Source: Defluviitaleaceae bacterium
GTDB lineage: Bacteria; Bacillota; Clostridia; Lachnospirales; WQUN01
Assembly: GCA_009782245.1 (NCBI GenBank)
Contig: WRKK01000215.1
Location: 1 to 6,644 of the forward strand
Reading direction: 5' to 3'
Length of the DNA: 6,644 bases
Position numbers and translations under genes: made by a program. Shown in pieces: positions 1 through 4,995 of this stretch; the first letter of the stretch is position 1; each line of letters starts with the position of its first letter. The notes beneath the pieces are model-generated. The model saw only the letters and a list, made by a program, of their open reading frames with translations, searched no databases and had not been told where the DNA came from.

Positions 1-1
1 A

Positions 2-496
2 ACAACAGAATTAACACTACAAATTGACGAAACCACACGCACCGCATTTGACAAATTGTGCGAGGGTTCGGGATTAAGCGAATCTGCTATGTTTATGGTT
101 ATCGTGAAGAAAGCGGCAGATACAAGAGAAGAAAATGCGGCTGACGTTTCCGCCGAAAACCCCGCCAAAAGGGGAAAAACCATGCGTGAGCGTCTTGAAG
201 CGTTAGAAACAAAAGAATATGACCCAGAAGCCTTTGGCAGGGCTTTGGAATCGATGTGGCGGAAGTCGGAAGAAAACGGCAACTGCAACATGACAATGGA
301 CGAAATAAACGCCGAAATTGCACTATCTCGCAAGGAACGCCGAGAACAATGTGCTGTGCTGGCGGAATTGCGAGCGGCTACTCCGTGGATAGATAAATCG
401 GGCTTGCGTGAAATTGACGATATGTTTTCGGACGAAGTGGAAATGGAGATAGAAGAATATCGCAAAATGGGTTACGAGGTAGCTGTAAATGCTTAG
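2..496 (+). CDS. RelB/DinJ-like RHH antitoxin of module 1 (5' end outside window)
   Basis: This is the antitoxin of the first TA module and should neutralise the PIN toxin encoded just downstream. The frame is open to the left edge. Its first visible residues (TTELTLQIDETTR) align with residue 3 onward of the intact copies (MPEFIVPVDEHTR), so only the start codon and perhaps one or two residues are missing. Residues 1-37 fit a ribbon-helix-helix DNA-binding and dimerisation half (beta strand, then helices around AFDKLCEGSGLS). A charged linker follows, then a conserved C-terminal segment starting at MTMDEINAEIALSRK and containing ATPWIDKSGL, which is the likely toxin-binding region. The N-terminal half differs strongly from the other two antitoxins, while the last 65 or so residues are nearly identical to copy 2. 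The stop codon overlaps the toxin start by 8 bp. The family call is by motif resemblance only. Confidence 0.8.
   Translation, partial: TTELTLQIDETTRTAFDKLCEGSGLSESAMFMVIVKKAADTREENAADVSAENPAKRGKTMRERLEALETKEYDPEAFGRALESMWRKSEENGNCNMTMDEINAEIALSRKERREQCAVLAELRAATPWIDKSGLREIDDMFSDEVEMEIEEYRKMGYEVAVNA
476..480 (+). promoter_or_regulatory. Internal Shine-Dalgarno for toxin 1
   Basis: GAGGT lies within the Tyr-Glu-Val codons at the antitoxin 3' end, 8 nt before the toxin ATG at 489. The same GAGGT and spacing recur in all three modules. This supports the toxin starts and implies coupled translation of antitoxin and toxin. Confidence 0.7.
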
Positions 497-881
497 TATT
501 GTAGTTGACACGAATGTGATTGTTTCGGCGTTTATGTCGCCCAATGGCAATCCTGCCCAAATTGCACGTATGATTAGGGCTAACGATGAACGCATACGGC
601 TTTGTTGTAATGCCGAAATTCTAGCAGAATACACGGAAGTCCTTAAAAGAAAGCATTTTCGTTTTGACGAAAAAGAAGTTGACGATTTTTTGAACAAGGT
701 AAATAAATACAGCTTGTTCCACGAGCCGCCTAAAAGCACGTTCCCCATGATAGACGAGAAGGATCGCTGTTTCTACGACATTGCGGTGCACTTTGGGGCA
801 AGATTGATAACTGGAAACATGAAACATTATCCTGTCGAGAGTTTTGTCATATCTCCAACGGAGTTTTTGGCGAAAATTTAG
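489..881 (+). CDS. PIN-domain toxin ribonuclease, module 1
   Basis: A 130-residue single-domain PIN protein of the PIN_3/COG1569 type, expected to be a metal-dependent, VapC-like endoribonuclease that stops growth when not bound by its antitoxin. The N-terminal strand VVDTNV gives the first acidic residue (D7). E47 in ILAEYTEVL is the second. The DEKDRCFYDIA segment supplies D89, D92 and D97, with D92 at the position expected for the third metal ligand. LITGN (N110) replaces the VapC-type fourth Asp with Asn, which to my knowledge is common in this subfamily. The ATG overlaps the antitoxin stop by 8 bp, the usual sign of a coupled TA pair. It is close to toxin 2 over its C-terminal half. The RNA target cannot be read from the sequence. 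Confidence 0.87.
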   Translation: MLSIVVDTNVIVSAFMSPNGNPAQIARMIRANDERIRLCCNAEILAEYTEVLKRKHFRFDEKEVDDFLNKVNKYSLFHEPPKSTFPMIDEKDRCFYDIAVHFGARLITGNMKHYPVESFVISPTEFLAKI

Positions 882-909
882 CCGTTTTTGGGGAATTGGT
901 TTTATTTTG

Positions 910-938
910 TTGCACAATTTTTTGGATTTTGGTATAAT
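910..938 (+). promoter_or_regulatory. Promoter of TA module 2
   Basis: A -35 box TTGCAC (910-915) and a perfect -10 TATAAT (933-938) are separated by 17 bp, with an upstream TG giving an extended -10 (TGG before TATAAT). It lies in the gap between toxin 1 and antitoxin 2, and the equivalent position upstream of module 3 keeps the same layout. No clear terminator separates it from toxin 1, so read-through from module 1 is possible. Confidence 0.75.
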
Positions 939-974
939 CATAATCAAAGTAAATATTTTTGGAATATCAATCAA

Positions 975-996
975 GCGGACTGTGCTAAAAATCCGC
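975..996 (+). promoter_or_regulatory. Candidate antitoxin operator, module 2
   Basis: An inverted repeat GCGGA (975-979) / TCCGC (992-996) has a 12-nt centre and lies just downstream of the -10. In the module 3 leader both arms are identical while the centre has changed. Nearby, GCAAATATTGC (1004-1014) is a second short dyad, also conserved. RHH antitoxins typically repress their own promoter by binding such sites, so this is a plausible operator. The assignment is inference. Confidence 0.4.
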
Positions 997-1022
997 CAAA
1001 TTAGCAAATATTGCGTAAATAC

Positions 1023-1028
1023 AGGAGG
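1023..1028 (+). promoter_or_regulatory. RBS fixing the start of antitoxin 2
   Basis: A full AGGAGG ends 7 nt before the ATG at 1036. This selects 1036 over both the in-frame ATG six bases later (13-nt spacing) and the far-upstream in-frame ATG at 844, which would run back through toxin 1 and the promoter. Confidence 0.85.
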
Positions 1029-1035
1029 AAATATT

Positions 1036-1575
1036 ATGGGAATGCCAGAATTTATAGTACCAGTTGACGAACACACAAGAGACGAGTTTAACAAATTGTG
1101 TGCAAGTGCAGGGATGACTGCACCGAAACTTTTAGGAATGTTTGTACGTAACACAGTGCAGACAAAAAAAGTGCCGTTTAACGGCGAAGAAACGGCGGTG
1201 CAAGCGGCGGAACAATCCACCGAAAAGCCCGCCAAAAGGGAAAAAACCATTCGCGAGCGAGTCGAAGCAAGAGCCAAAGCGAGAGCCAATGGGGAATTTA
1301 CCCAAGAATCCGCTATTAAAGCAGTAGCATTTTTGCGGCAAGAGGCACAACGAAACGGCACATCAACAATGACGATGGACGAAATAAACGCCGAAATTGC
1401 ACTCTCTCGCAAGGAACGCCGTGAACAATGTGCTATGCTGGCGGAATTGCGAGCAGCTACTCCATGGATAGATAAATCGGGCTTGCGTGAAATTGACGAT
1501 ATGTTTTCAGACGAAGTTGAAATGGAGATAGAAGAATACCGCAAAATGGGTTACGAGGTAGCAGTAAATGGGTAA
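1036..1575 (+). CDS. RelB/DinJ-like RHH antitoxin, module 2
   Basis: A 179-residue antitoxin. Residues 1-48 form the predicted ribbon-helix-helix half: a strand around PEFIVPVDEHTRDEF, helices, and an NTVQTKKVPF ending that resembles the RelB/DinJ pattern. Residues 49-112 are a charged linker. Residues 113-179 are the conserved toxin-binding half with MTMDEINAEIALSRK, ATPWIDKSGL and EEYRKMGYEVA. The first 52 residues are identical to antitoxin 3 and the last 67 or so are nearly identical to antitoxin 1, so the gene is a hybrid. Its middle (about residues 80-111, ARAKARANGEFTQESAIKAV and following) matches neither neighbour, both of which carry a YDPEAFGR segment there. It should bind toxin 2 and repress the promoter at 910-938. 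RelB/DinJ antitoxins classically pair with RelE/YafQ-fold toxins, so the PIN partner is notable. Confidence 0.85.
   Translation: MGMPEFIVPVDEHTRDEFNKLCASAGMTAPKLLGMFVRNTVQTKKVPFNGEETAVQAAEQSTEKPAKREKTIRERVEARAKARANGEFTQESAIKAVAFLRQEAQRNGTSTMTMDEINAEIALSRKERREQCAMLAELRAATPWIDKSGLREIDDMFSDEVEMEIEEYRKMGYEVAVNG
1555..1559 (+). promoter_or_regulatory. Internal Shine-Dalgarno for toxin 2
   Basis: GAGGT inside the antitoxin 3' codons, 8 nt before the toxin ATG at 1568, identical in layout to modules 1 and 3. Confidence 0.7.
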
Positions 1576-1960
1576 TGTTGTAGTTGACACGAATGTAATT
1601 GTTTCAGGATTTATGTCGCTAAATGGCAACCCTGCAAAAATTGTTGACATGATTATACAAAATGACGAGCGAATCCAACTTTGCTACAACGCCGCAATTT
1701 TGGCGGAATACTCGGAAGTGCTTAAACGAGAGCATTTCAATTTTAACGAAGAAAAAGTTGACGATTTTTTGAATAAAGTAGAGGGCTATGGCTTGTTTCA
1801 CGAGCCGCCCAAAAGCACGTTCCCAATGATAGACGAGAAGGAACGCTGTTTCTACGACGTTGCGGTGCATTTTGGGGCAAGACTGATAACTGGAAACATG
1901 AAACATTATCCTGTTAAGAGTTTTGTCATATCTCCAACGGAATTTTTGGCGAAAATTTAG
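1568..1960 (+). CDS. PIN-domain toxin ribonuclease, module 2 (D92E variant)
   Basis: A 130-residue PIN_3/COG1569-type toxin, aligning without gaps to toxins 1 and 3. It keeps D7 (VVDTNV), E47 (ILAEYSEVL), D89, D97 and N110 (LITGN). At residue 92, where toxins 1 and 3 have Asp (DEKDRCFYD), it has Glu (DEKERCFYD; codon GAA at 1841-1843). This Asp is seven residues before a conserved Ala, the spacing of the third metal-binding Asp in PIN domains, so activity could be reduced. The reading frame is otherwise intact. The start overlaps the antitoxin stop by 8 bp. The C-terminal part is almost the same as toxin 1, including MKHYP and SFVISPTEFLAKI, while the N-terminal half shares NDERIQLCYN with toxin 3. 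Confidence 0.87.
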   Translation: MGNVVVDTNVIVSGFMSLNGNPAKIVDMIIQNDERIQLCYNAAILAEYSEVLKREHFNFNEEKVDDFLNKVEGYGLFHEPPKSTFPMIDEKERCFYDVAVHFGARLITGNMKHYPVKSFVISPTEFLAKI

Positions 1961-1988
1961 CAGTTTTTGGGGAGTTGATTTTATCTTG

Positions 1989-2016
1989 TTGCAAAATTTT
2001 GAAATTGTGGTATAAT
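1989..2016 (+). promoter_or_regulatory. Promoter of TA module 3
   Basis: A -35 TTGCAA (1989-1994) and -10 TATAAT (2011-2016) are separated by 16 bp, with TG one base upstream of the -10 as in the module 2 promoter. The surrounding leader is a diverged copy of the module 2 leader. Confidence 0.72.
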
Positions 2017-2052
2017 TATAATCAAAGTAAATATTTTGGGAATATCAGTCAA

Positions 2053-2074
2053 GCGGACTGTACAAAAAATCCGC
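2053..2074 (+). promoter_or_regulatory. Candidate antitoxin operator, module 3
   Basis: GCGGA (2053-2057) / TCCGC (2070-2074) with a 12-nt centre. The arms are identical to those of module 2, while the centre differs. The GCAAATATTGC dyad is also kept (2082-2092). Since antitoxins 2 and 3 share the same DNA-binding half, both proteins probably read both sites. The operator role is inference. Confidence 0.4.
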
Positions 2075-2101
2075 CAAATTAGCAAATATTGCGTAAATTA
2101 C

Positions 2102-2107
2102 AGGAGG
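2102..2107 (+). promoter_or_regulatory. RBS fixing the start of antitoxin 3
   Basis: AGGAGG 7 nt before the ATG at 2115, the same arrangement as module 2. Confidence 0.85.
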
Positions 2108-2114
2108 AAACATT

Positions 2115-2642
2115 ATGGGAATGCCAGAATTTATAGTACCAGTTGACGAACACACAAGAGACGAGTTTAACAAATTGTGTGCAAGTGCAGGAATGACTGC
2201 CCCGAAACTTTTGGGAATGTTTGTGCGTAACACGGTGCAGACAAAGAAAGTGCCGTTTAACGGCGAAGAAAAGGCGGTGCAAGTGGCGGAACAATCCACC
2301 GAAAAGCCCGCCAAGAAACAACTGACCGATCGAGAATTATTCGAGGGTAAAGGTTTAGAAGATTACGATCCAGAGGCATTTGGCAGGTCATTGGACGAAA
2401 TGCGGCGAATATCAAAAGAAAACGGCAACTGCAACATGACATTAGACGAAATAAATGCCGAAATTGCACTCGCTCGCAAGGAAAGTGATGAACGAAAGGC
2501 TTTATTGGCAGAACTGCGAGCAACAACTCCGTGGATAGATAAATCGGGCTTGTATGAAATTGAAGATATGTTTTCGGACGAAATTATAGCCGAGATAGAA
2601 GAATACCGCAAAATGGGTTACGAGGTAGCTAAAAATGGTTAA
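2115..2642 (+). CDS. RelB/DinJ-like RHH antitoxin, module 3
   Basis: A 175-residue antitoxin, four residues shorter than antitoxin 2 because of the linker. Residues 1-52 are identical to antitoxin 2 and form the RHH half. Six base differences in that stretch are all silent third-position changes, which suggests selection to keep the DNA-binding half. The linker contains DYDPEAFGRSLDEM and KENGNCNMT, close to antitoxin 1 and unlike antitoxin 2. The C-terminal toxin-binding half (TLDEINAEIALARK, TTPWIDKSGLYEIEDMF) is the most diverged of the three, in parallel with the more diverged toxin 3, as expected if antitoxin and toxin co-evolve. The stop overlaps the toxin ATG by 8 bp. Confidence 0.85.
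   Translation: MGMPEFIVPVDEHTRDEFNKLCASAGMTAPKLLGMFVRNTVQTKKVPFNGEEKAVQVAEQSTEKPAKKQLTDRELFEGKGLEDYDPEAFGRSLDEMRRISKENGNCNMTLDEINAEIALARKESDERKALLAELRATTPWIDKSGLYEIEDMFSDEIIAEIEEYRKMGYEVAKNG
2622..2626 (+). promoter_or_regulatory. Internal Shine-Dalgarno for toxin 3
   Basis: GAGGT in the Tyr-Glu-Val codons, 8 nt before the toxin ATG at 2635. It is preserved even though the surrounding antitoxin codons have diverged. Confidence 0.7.
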
Positions 2643-3027
2643 TATTGTAGTTGACACAAATGTTATTATATCGGGGTTTATAACAACCAACGGCAACCCT
2701 GCCAAAGTAACGGACATGATTAGAGATAACGACGAACGAATCCAACTTTGTTACAATAAAAAAATTTGGGACGAATACAAGGAAGTGCTTAACAGGTCGC
2801 ATTTTCACTTTGATAAAGAAAAAGTTGCCGACCTTTTGAATAAGATAAAAAAGTACGGCGTATCCTACGAACCGCCTAGGAGCACGTTTTCAATGATAGA
2901 CGAGAAAGATCGTTGCTTTTACGATGTCGCTGTACATTTTGATGCCAAACTGATAACTGGGAACGGCAGGCATTATCCTATGGAGTGGTTTGTGGTTACT
3001 CCAACGGAGTTTTTGGCGGGAATTTAG
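2635..3027 (+). CDS. PIN-domain toxin ribonuclease, module 3
   Basis: A 130-residue PIN_3/COG1569-type toxin with the expected acidic residues: D7 (VVDTNV), E47 (IWDEYKEVL), D89 and D92 (DEKDRCFYD), D97, and N110 in LITGN. It is the most diverged of the three toxins, with many substitutions between residues 42 and 80 and in the C-terminus (GRHYPMEWFVVTPTEFLAGI), but has no insertions or deletions. A VapC-like endoribonuclease role is inferred from fold motifs and TA context. The differences cluster where the antitoxin should contact the toxin or where RNA specificity is set, so it may be insulated from antitoxins 1 and 2. Confidence 0.86.
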   Translation: MVNIVVDTNVIISGFITTNGNPAKVTDMIRDNDERIQLCYNKKIWDEYKEVLNRSHFHFDKEKVADLLNKIKKYGVSYEPPRSTFSMIDEKDRCFYDVAVHFDAKLITGNGRHYPMEWFVVTPTEFLAGI

Positions 3028-3124
3028 GGTTTGTTGCGGGTTTAATTTTATTTTGTTGCAAAATTTTTAGGTGGACATATCAAAAACTCGCCCAACAAGC
3101 GAATTTTTCTAGCGTAACAATACC
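3028..3124 (+). repeat. Decayed remnant of a fourth module leader
   Basis: After toxin 3 the sequence still shows the leader motif TTTTATTTTGTTGCA (3046-3060), which includes the -35-like TTGCAA (3056-3061) found before modules 2 and 3. It then loses the TATAAT box. Weaker resemblance continues (ATATCAA, then AGCG with an AT-rich stretch and GCGTAA). This fits the truncated right-hand end of the repeat array. The first 35 or so bases are convincing and the rest is weak. Confidence 0.5.
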
Positions 3125-3153
3125 TAGACTACCGCAAGCCGCACAAATATAAT
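3125..3153 (+). promoter_or_regulatory. Promoter of the XRE regulator
   Basis: A -35-like TAGACT (3125-3130, four of six consensus bases) and a perfect -10 TATAAT (3148-3153) with a 17-bp spacer. A strong AAAGGAG site (3168-3174) follows, 8 nt before the ATG at 3183. Confidence 0.55.
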
Positions 3154-3182
3154 ATATACATAAACCGAAAGGAGCTGCAATT

Positions 3183-4169
3183 ATGTATATTGAAGAAAAC
3201 CTAAAAAACCTGCGAAAGCAGCACAAATGGACACAAGAAGAAGTCGCCGAAATGATAAACATCTCTCCGCAAAGCGTGAGCAAATGGGAGCGCGGCGACA
3301 CGTTGCCCGACATTACAATGTTGCCAACTTTGGCGAACCTTTACGCCGTCAGCATCGATTCTATCGTGGGCATGGACAAAATAAACGGCGACGAGGCTCG
3401 GGCAAAAATATTCGCCGCCGCCCACGAGCATTTACGCAAGCGAGAAACCGCCGCCGCCGTCAGCTTTTTGGAAAACGCCCTGCAAACTTTTCCGTCCGAC
3501 GAGGAAATTATGTCAAAATTGGCGTTGGCATTGGCACTTTGCGAAAACTCCGAAAATCTGGAAAACTCCGAAAATGCTGAAAATTTAGCAAATTCCGAAA
3601 ATTCCCAAAACAATCTGCAAAAAGCCGCCAAGCTGTGCGAGCGTGTGCTTTCCGCCAATCCTACCGCAAAAGTTCGCCACACGACTTCCGCCGCAATATC
3701 GTTTGTGTATCTAAAATTGGGCGAACGGGAAAAAGCCGAAAAAGCCGCCAAAAATCTAACGCCCATTCGTGAAAGCCGAGAGAGTATTTTGGCAGAACTG
3801 GCGGAAAACGGCGAAAATAGCGAAAAATCCGCCAACATTGACAACTATCTCCGATTTTTGGCATTAAGCGAAGAAAACGCCAAAACTAAGTTGACAATAG
3901 AACTTGGTGCAAACATGGTCGCAACCTGCACGGAGCATAATCTTACTGATAAAATAGCCGTTTTGCGGGCAGAAATTGAATCGATCAAGGCTGTGAAAAG
4001 TCTTAAAATTTTGCCGTTGATAAATATCCGAGATATGGTTGAATTGCCGCCAAACAGAGTACGCATAAGCCATTACGGCGATATTTTGCTAGATTCGGAT
4101 TTTGCCGATTCCGCCGTTGCGGCGGCGGAAATTATGGCGATTATTGGGAAAATTGCGAAAATAGGATAA
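3183..4169 (+). CDS. XRE-family HTH regulator with TPR-like helical body
   Basis: A 328-residue cytoplasmic regulator. Residues 5-62 are a textbook XRE/HTH_3 domain: LKNLRKQHKWTQEEVAEMI, then the recognition region ISPQSVSKWERGDTLPD, then the LANLYAVSIDSIVG tail. Residues 72-230 are alternating helices rich in Ala, Glu and Lys that look like tetratricopeptide-type repeats (for example AAVSFLENALQTFPSDEEI and KAAKLCERVLSANP), a layout known from ligand- or peptide-sensing XRE regulators. Residues 121-144 are a low-complexity ENSEN expansion between helices. The C-terminal 80 residues have no motif I recognise. It has its own promoter and RBS and sits immediately downstream of the TA array, but nothing in the sequence shows that it controls the array. 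The start is supported by AAAGGAG 8 nt upstream. Confidence 0.85.
   Translation: MYIEENLKNLRKQHKWTQEEVAEMINISPQSVSKWERGDTLPDITMLPTLANLYAVSIDSIVGMDKINGDEARAKIFAAAHEHLRKRETAAAVSFLENALQTFPSDEEIMSKLALALALCENSENLENSENAENLANSENSQNNLQKAAKLCERVLSANPTAKVRHTTSAAISFVYLKLGEREKAEKAAKNLTPIRESRESILAELAENGENSEKSANIDNYLRFLALSEENAKTKLTIELGANMVATCTEHNLTDKIAVLRAEIESIKAVKSLKILPLINIRDMVELPPNRVRISHYGDILLDSDFADSAVAAAEIMAIIGKIAKIG
3543..3614 (+). repeat. In-frame 18-bp repeat expansion inside the XRE gene
   Basis: Four 18-bp units encode six-residue blocks ENSENL, ENSENA, ENLANS and ENSQNN (residues 121-144). The first two units differ only at their last three bases, which suggests recent slippage duplication. The unit length keeps the frame. 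Confidence 0.75.
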
Positions 4170-4213
4170 ACTTTGCTTTTGCGAAATTTTAGAGTGGTAG
4201 TGGCGTTGCGGGA

Positions 4214-4238
4214 AAGGGGCTGAAAATTTCAGTCCCTT
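4214..4238. terminator. Near-perfect inverted repeat, possible terminator of the XRE gene
   Basis: Twelve-base arms AAGGGGCTGAAA (4214-4225) and TTTCAGTCCCTT (4227-4238) pair with one G-T wobble around a single base (in practice a small A/T loop). It lies 44 bp after the XRE stop. The downstream tract is only moderately T-rich and is interrupted, so this is not a classic intrinsic terminator. It could also be part of a dispersed repeat. Confidence 0.4.
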
Positions 4239-4262
4239 AGCCGTGTTGTTTGTCAACCTAAA

Positions 4263-4304
4263 TTATCCGCACAAATCCGCCGTTTCCCACATTTTCATTC
4301 CCAT
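4263..4304 (-). CDS. Doubtful 13-residue micro-ORF
   Basis: On the minus strand an AGGAG site (4311-4315) lies 6 nt before an ATG that opens a 13-codon frame, MGMKMWETADLCG, ending in TAA. No convincing -10 box lies at the right distance upstream of it, although a TTGACA occurs on that strand at 4359-4364. I do not recognise the peptide. It may be chance, a leader peptide or part of a dispersed intergenic repeat. Confidence 0.12.
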   Translation of the reverse strand: MGMKMWETADLCG

Positions 4305-4380
4305 ATTTTACTCCTCGGTATCGCTATCCGAAGACAAATCGCCCATCGCAAACGGCTTTGTCAAGCCCTTGCAAAAATTC

Positions 4381-4409
4381 TTGACAAAAATTTTTGGCTA
4401 GTTTATAAT
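4381..4409 (+). promoter_or_regulatory. Consensus sigma-70/SigA-type promoter of the membrane protein gene
   Basis: Perfect TTGACA (4381-4386) and perfect TATAAT (4404-4409) with the optimal 17-bp spacer. The RBS AGGAGG (4426-4431) follows 7 nt before the GTG start. This predicts strong constitutive transcription unless an unseen regulator blocks it. A second, overlapping candidate -35 upstream is not needed. Confidence 0.85.
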
Positions 4410-4438
4410 GATTACAAAACCCAAAAGGAGGTCGCCCC

Positions 4439-4963
4439 GTGATTTTTTCAATAATAATCATATTTCTCACACTAGTAGGGCTTGCATTATACGCCGTTTT
4501 CGCCGCCGCCCGAGCCTTAATAAACGCCACTCCACGCCAACGATTGCTGACGTTATACATTACGTTGGGCACGGCGGCGAGTTTGGCGTTAATTGTGATG
4601 TTTTGGAGCGTTCCAATTTTCGGCGGTTTAACGGGAAATTGGCGGCTAATGAGCGATTTTAATGCAAGCCCCGTCAACATTAGCCACGCCGCCCAAGGTC
4701 TGCATTTTTCCAAAAACGGCACAGGCATAGAGATTGGAGAAAATGGCGAACAAACGCCGTTTGAATGGGGCTTTAGGACGTTTAATTCTACAGAAACCGA
4801 ACTGTATTTCAGCACACGTTTTGATTTTTTTATAACGAGAATACAGGCATTTGGGCTAATTTTGACGATTGAAAGTTCACGCCGTGGAGAACTAAGCTGG
4901 GGGCGTTTTAATCTTCCACGAGATTTTAGGGCGATTTATCGGCGAAGTTTTTTTGAATTTTGA
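4439..4963 (+). CDS. Two-TM membrane protein with small beta-rich, lipocalin-like domain
   Basis: A 174-residue protein starting with GTG, chosen because AGGAGG lies 7 nt upstream and the first membrane segment begins at once. Residues 2-27 (IFSIIIIFLTLVGLALYAVF) and about 38-64 (LYITLGTAASLALIVMFWSV) are hydrophobic and probably cross the membrane, joined by a short basic loop (TPRQR). Residues 65-165 are soluble and beta-rich: GNWRLMSD, LHFSKNGTGIEI, GEQTPFEWGF, then LILTIESSRRGE. The pattern of an N-terminal GxW and a 'F-x-x-x-GTG ... F-W' block resembles small lipocalin-like/DUF5640-type domains seen in Firmicutes surface or membrane-anchored proteins. That assignment is tentative. The role is unknown. 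It is monocistronic and convergent with the DUF4132 gene. Confidence 0.75.
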   Translation: MIFSIIIIFLTLVGLALYAVFAAARALINATPRQRLLTLYITLGTAASLALIVMFWSVPIFGGLTGNWRLMSDFNASPVNISHAAQGLHFSKNGTGIEIGENGEQTPFEWGFRTFNSTETELYFSTRFDFFITRIQAFGLILTIESSRRGELSWGRFNLPRDFRAIYRRSFFEF

Positions 4964-4995
4964 AAGTTCAAACGCAACCAAAACGCCAAATTTTC

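Larger units (their letters stand above)
2..3027 (+). repeat. Tandem array of three TA modules, about 1.08 kb each
   Basis: Three direct repeats of antitoxin-toxin-leader. Toxin 1 to toxin 2 starts are 1079 bp apart, antitoxin 2 to antitoxin 3 starts also 1079 bp, and toxin 2 to toxin 3 starts 1067 bp, the 12-bp shortfall being in the antitoxin linker. Leaders 882-1035 and 1961-2114 are the same length (154 bp) and clearly homologous. The left limit is unknown because the array runs to the window edge. Confidence 0.9.

Noticed and set aside
56..58. TTG at 56 as the start of antitoxin 1
   Set aside because: This codon is the Leu of the conserved KLC motif inside the RHH domain. The homologous frame continues to the left edge, so the gene is truncated.
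844..1035. N-terminal extension of antitoxin 2 from an in-frame ATG at 844
   Set aside because: It would translate the toxin 1 3' end, the promoter and the operator. The AGGAGG at 1023-1028 and the matching start of antitoxin 3 fix the start at 1036.
621..1544. Long open frame (307 codons) on the minus strand
   Set aside because: It runs antisense through toxin 1, the module 2 promoter and antitoxin 2. No RBS is visible, and smaller versions recur opposite modules 2 and 3, so it is a codon-bias shadow.
3227..3580. Arg-rich 117-codon frame overlapping the XRE gene
   Set aside because: It lies fully inside the XRE gene in another frame. The Arg-rich composition is typical of frame-shifted reading.
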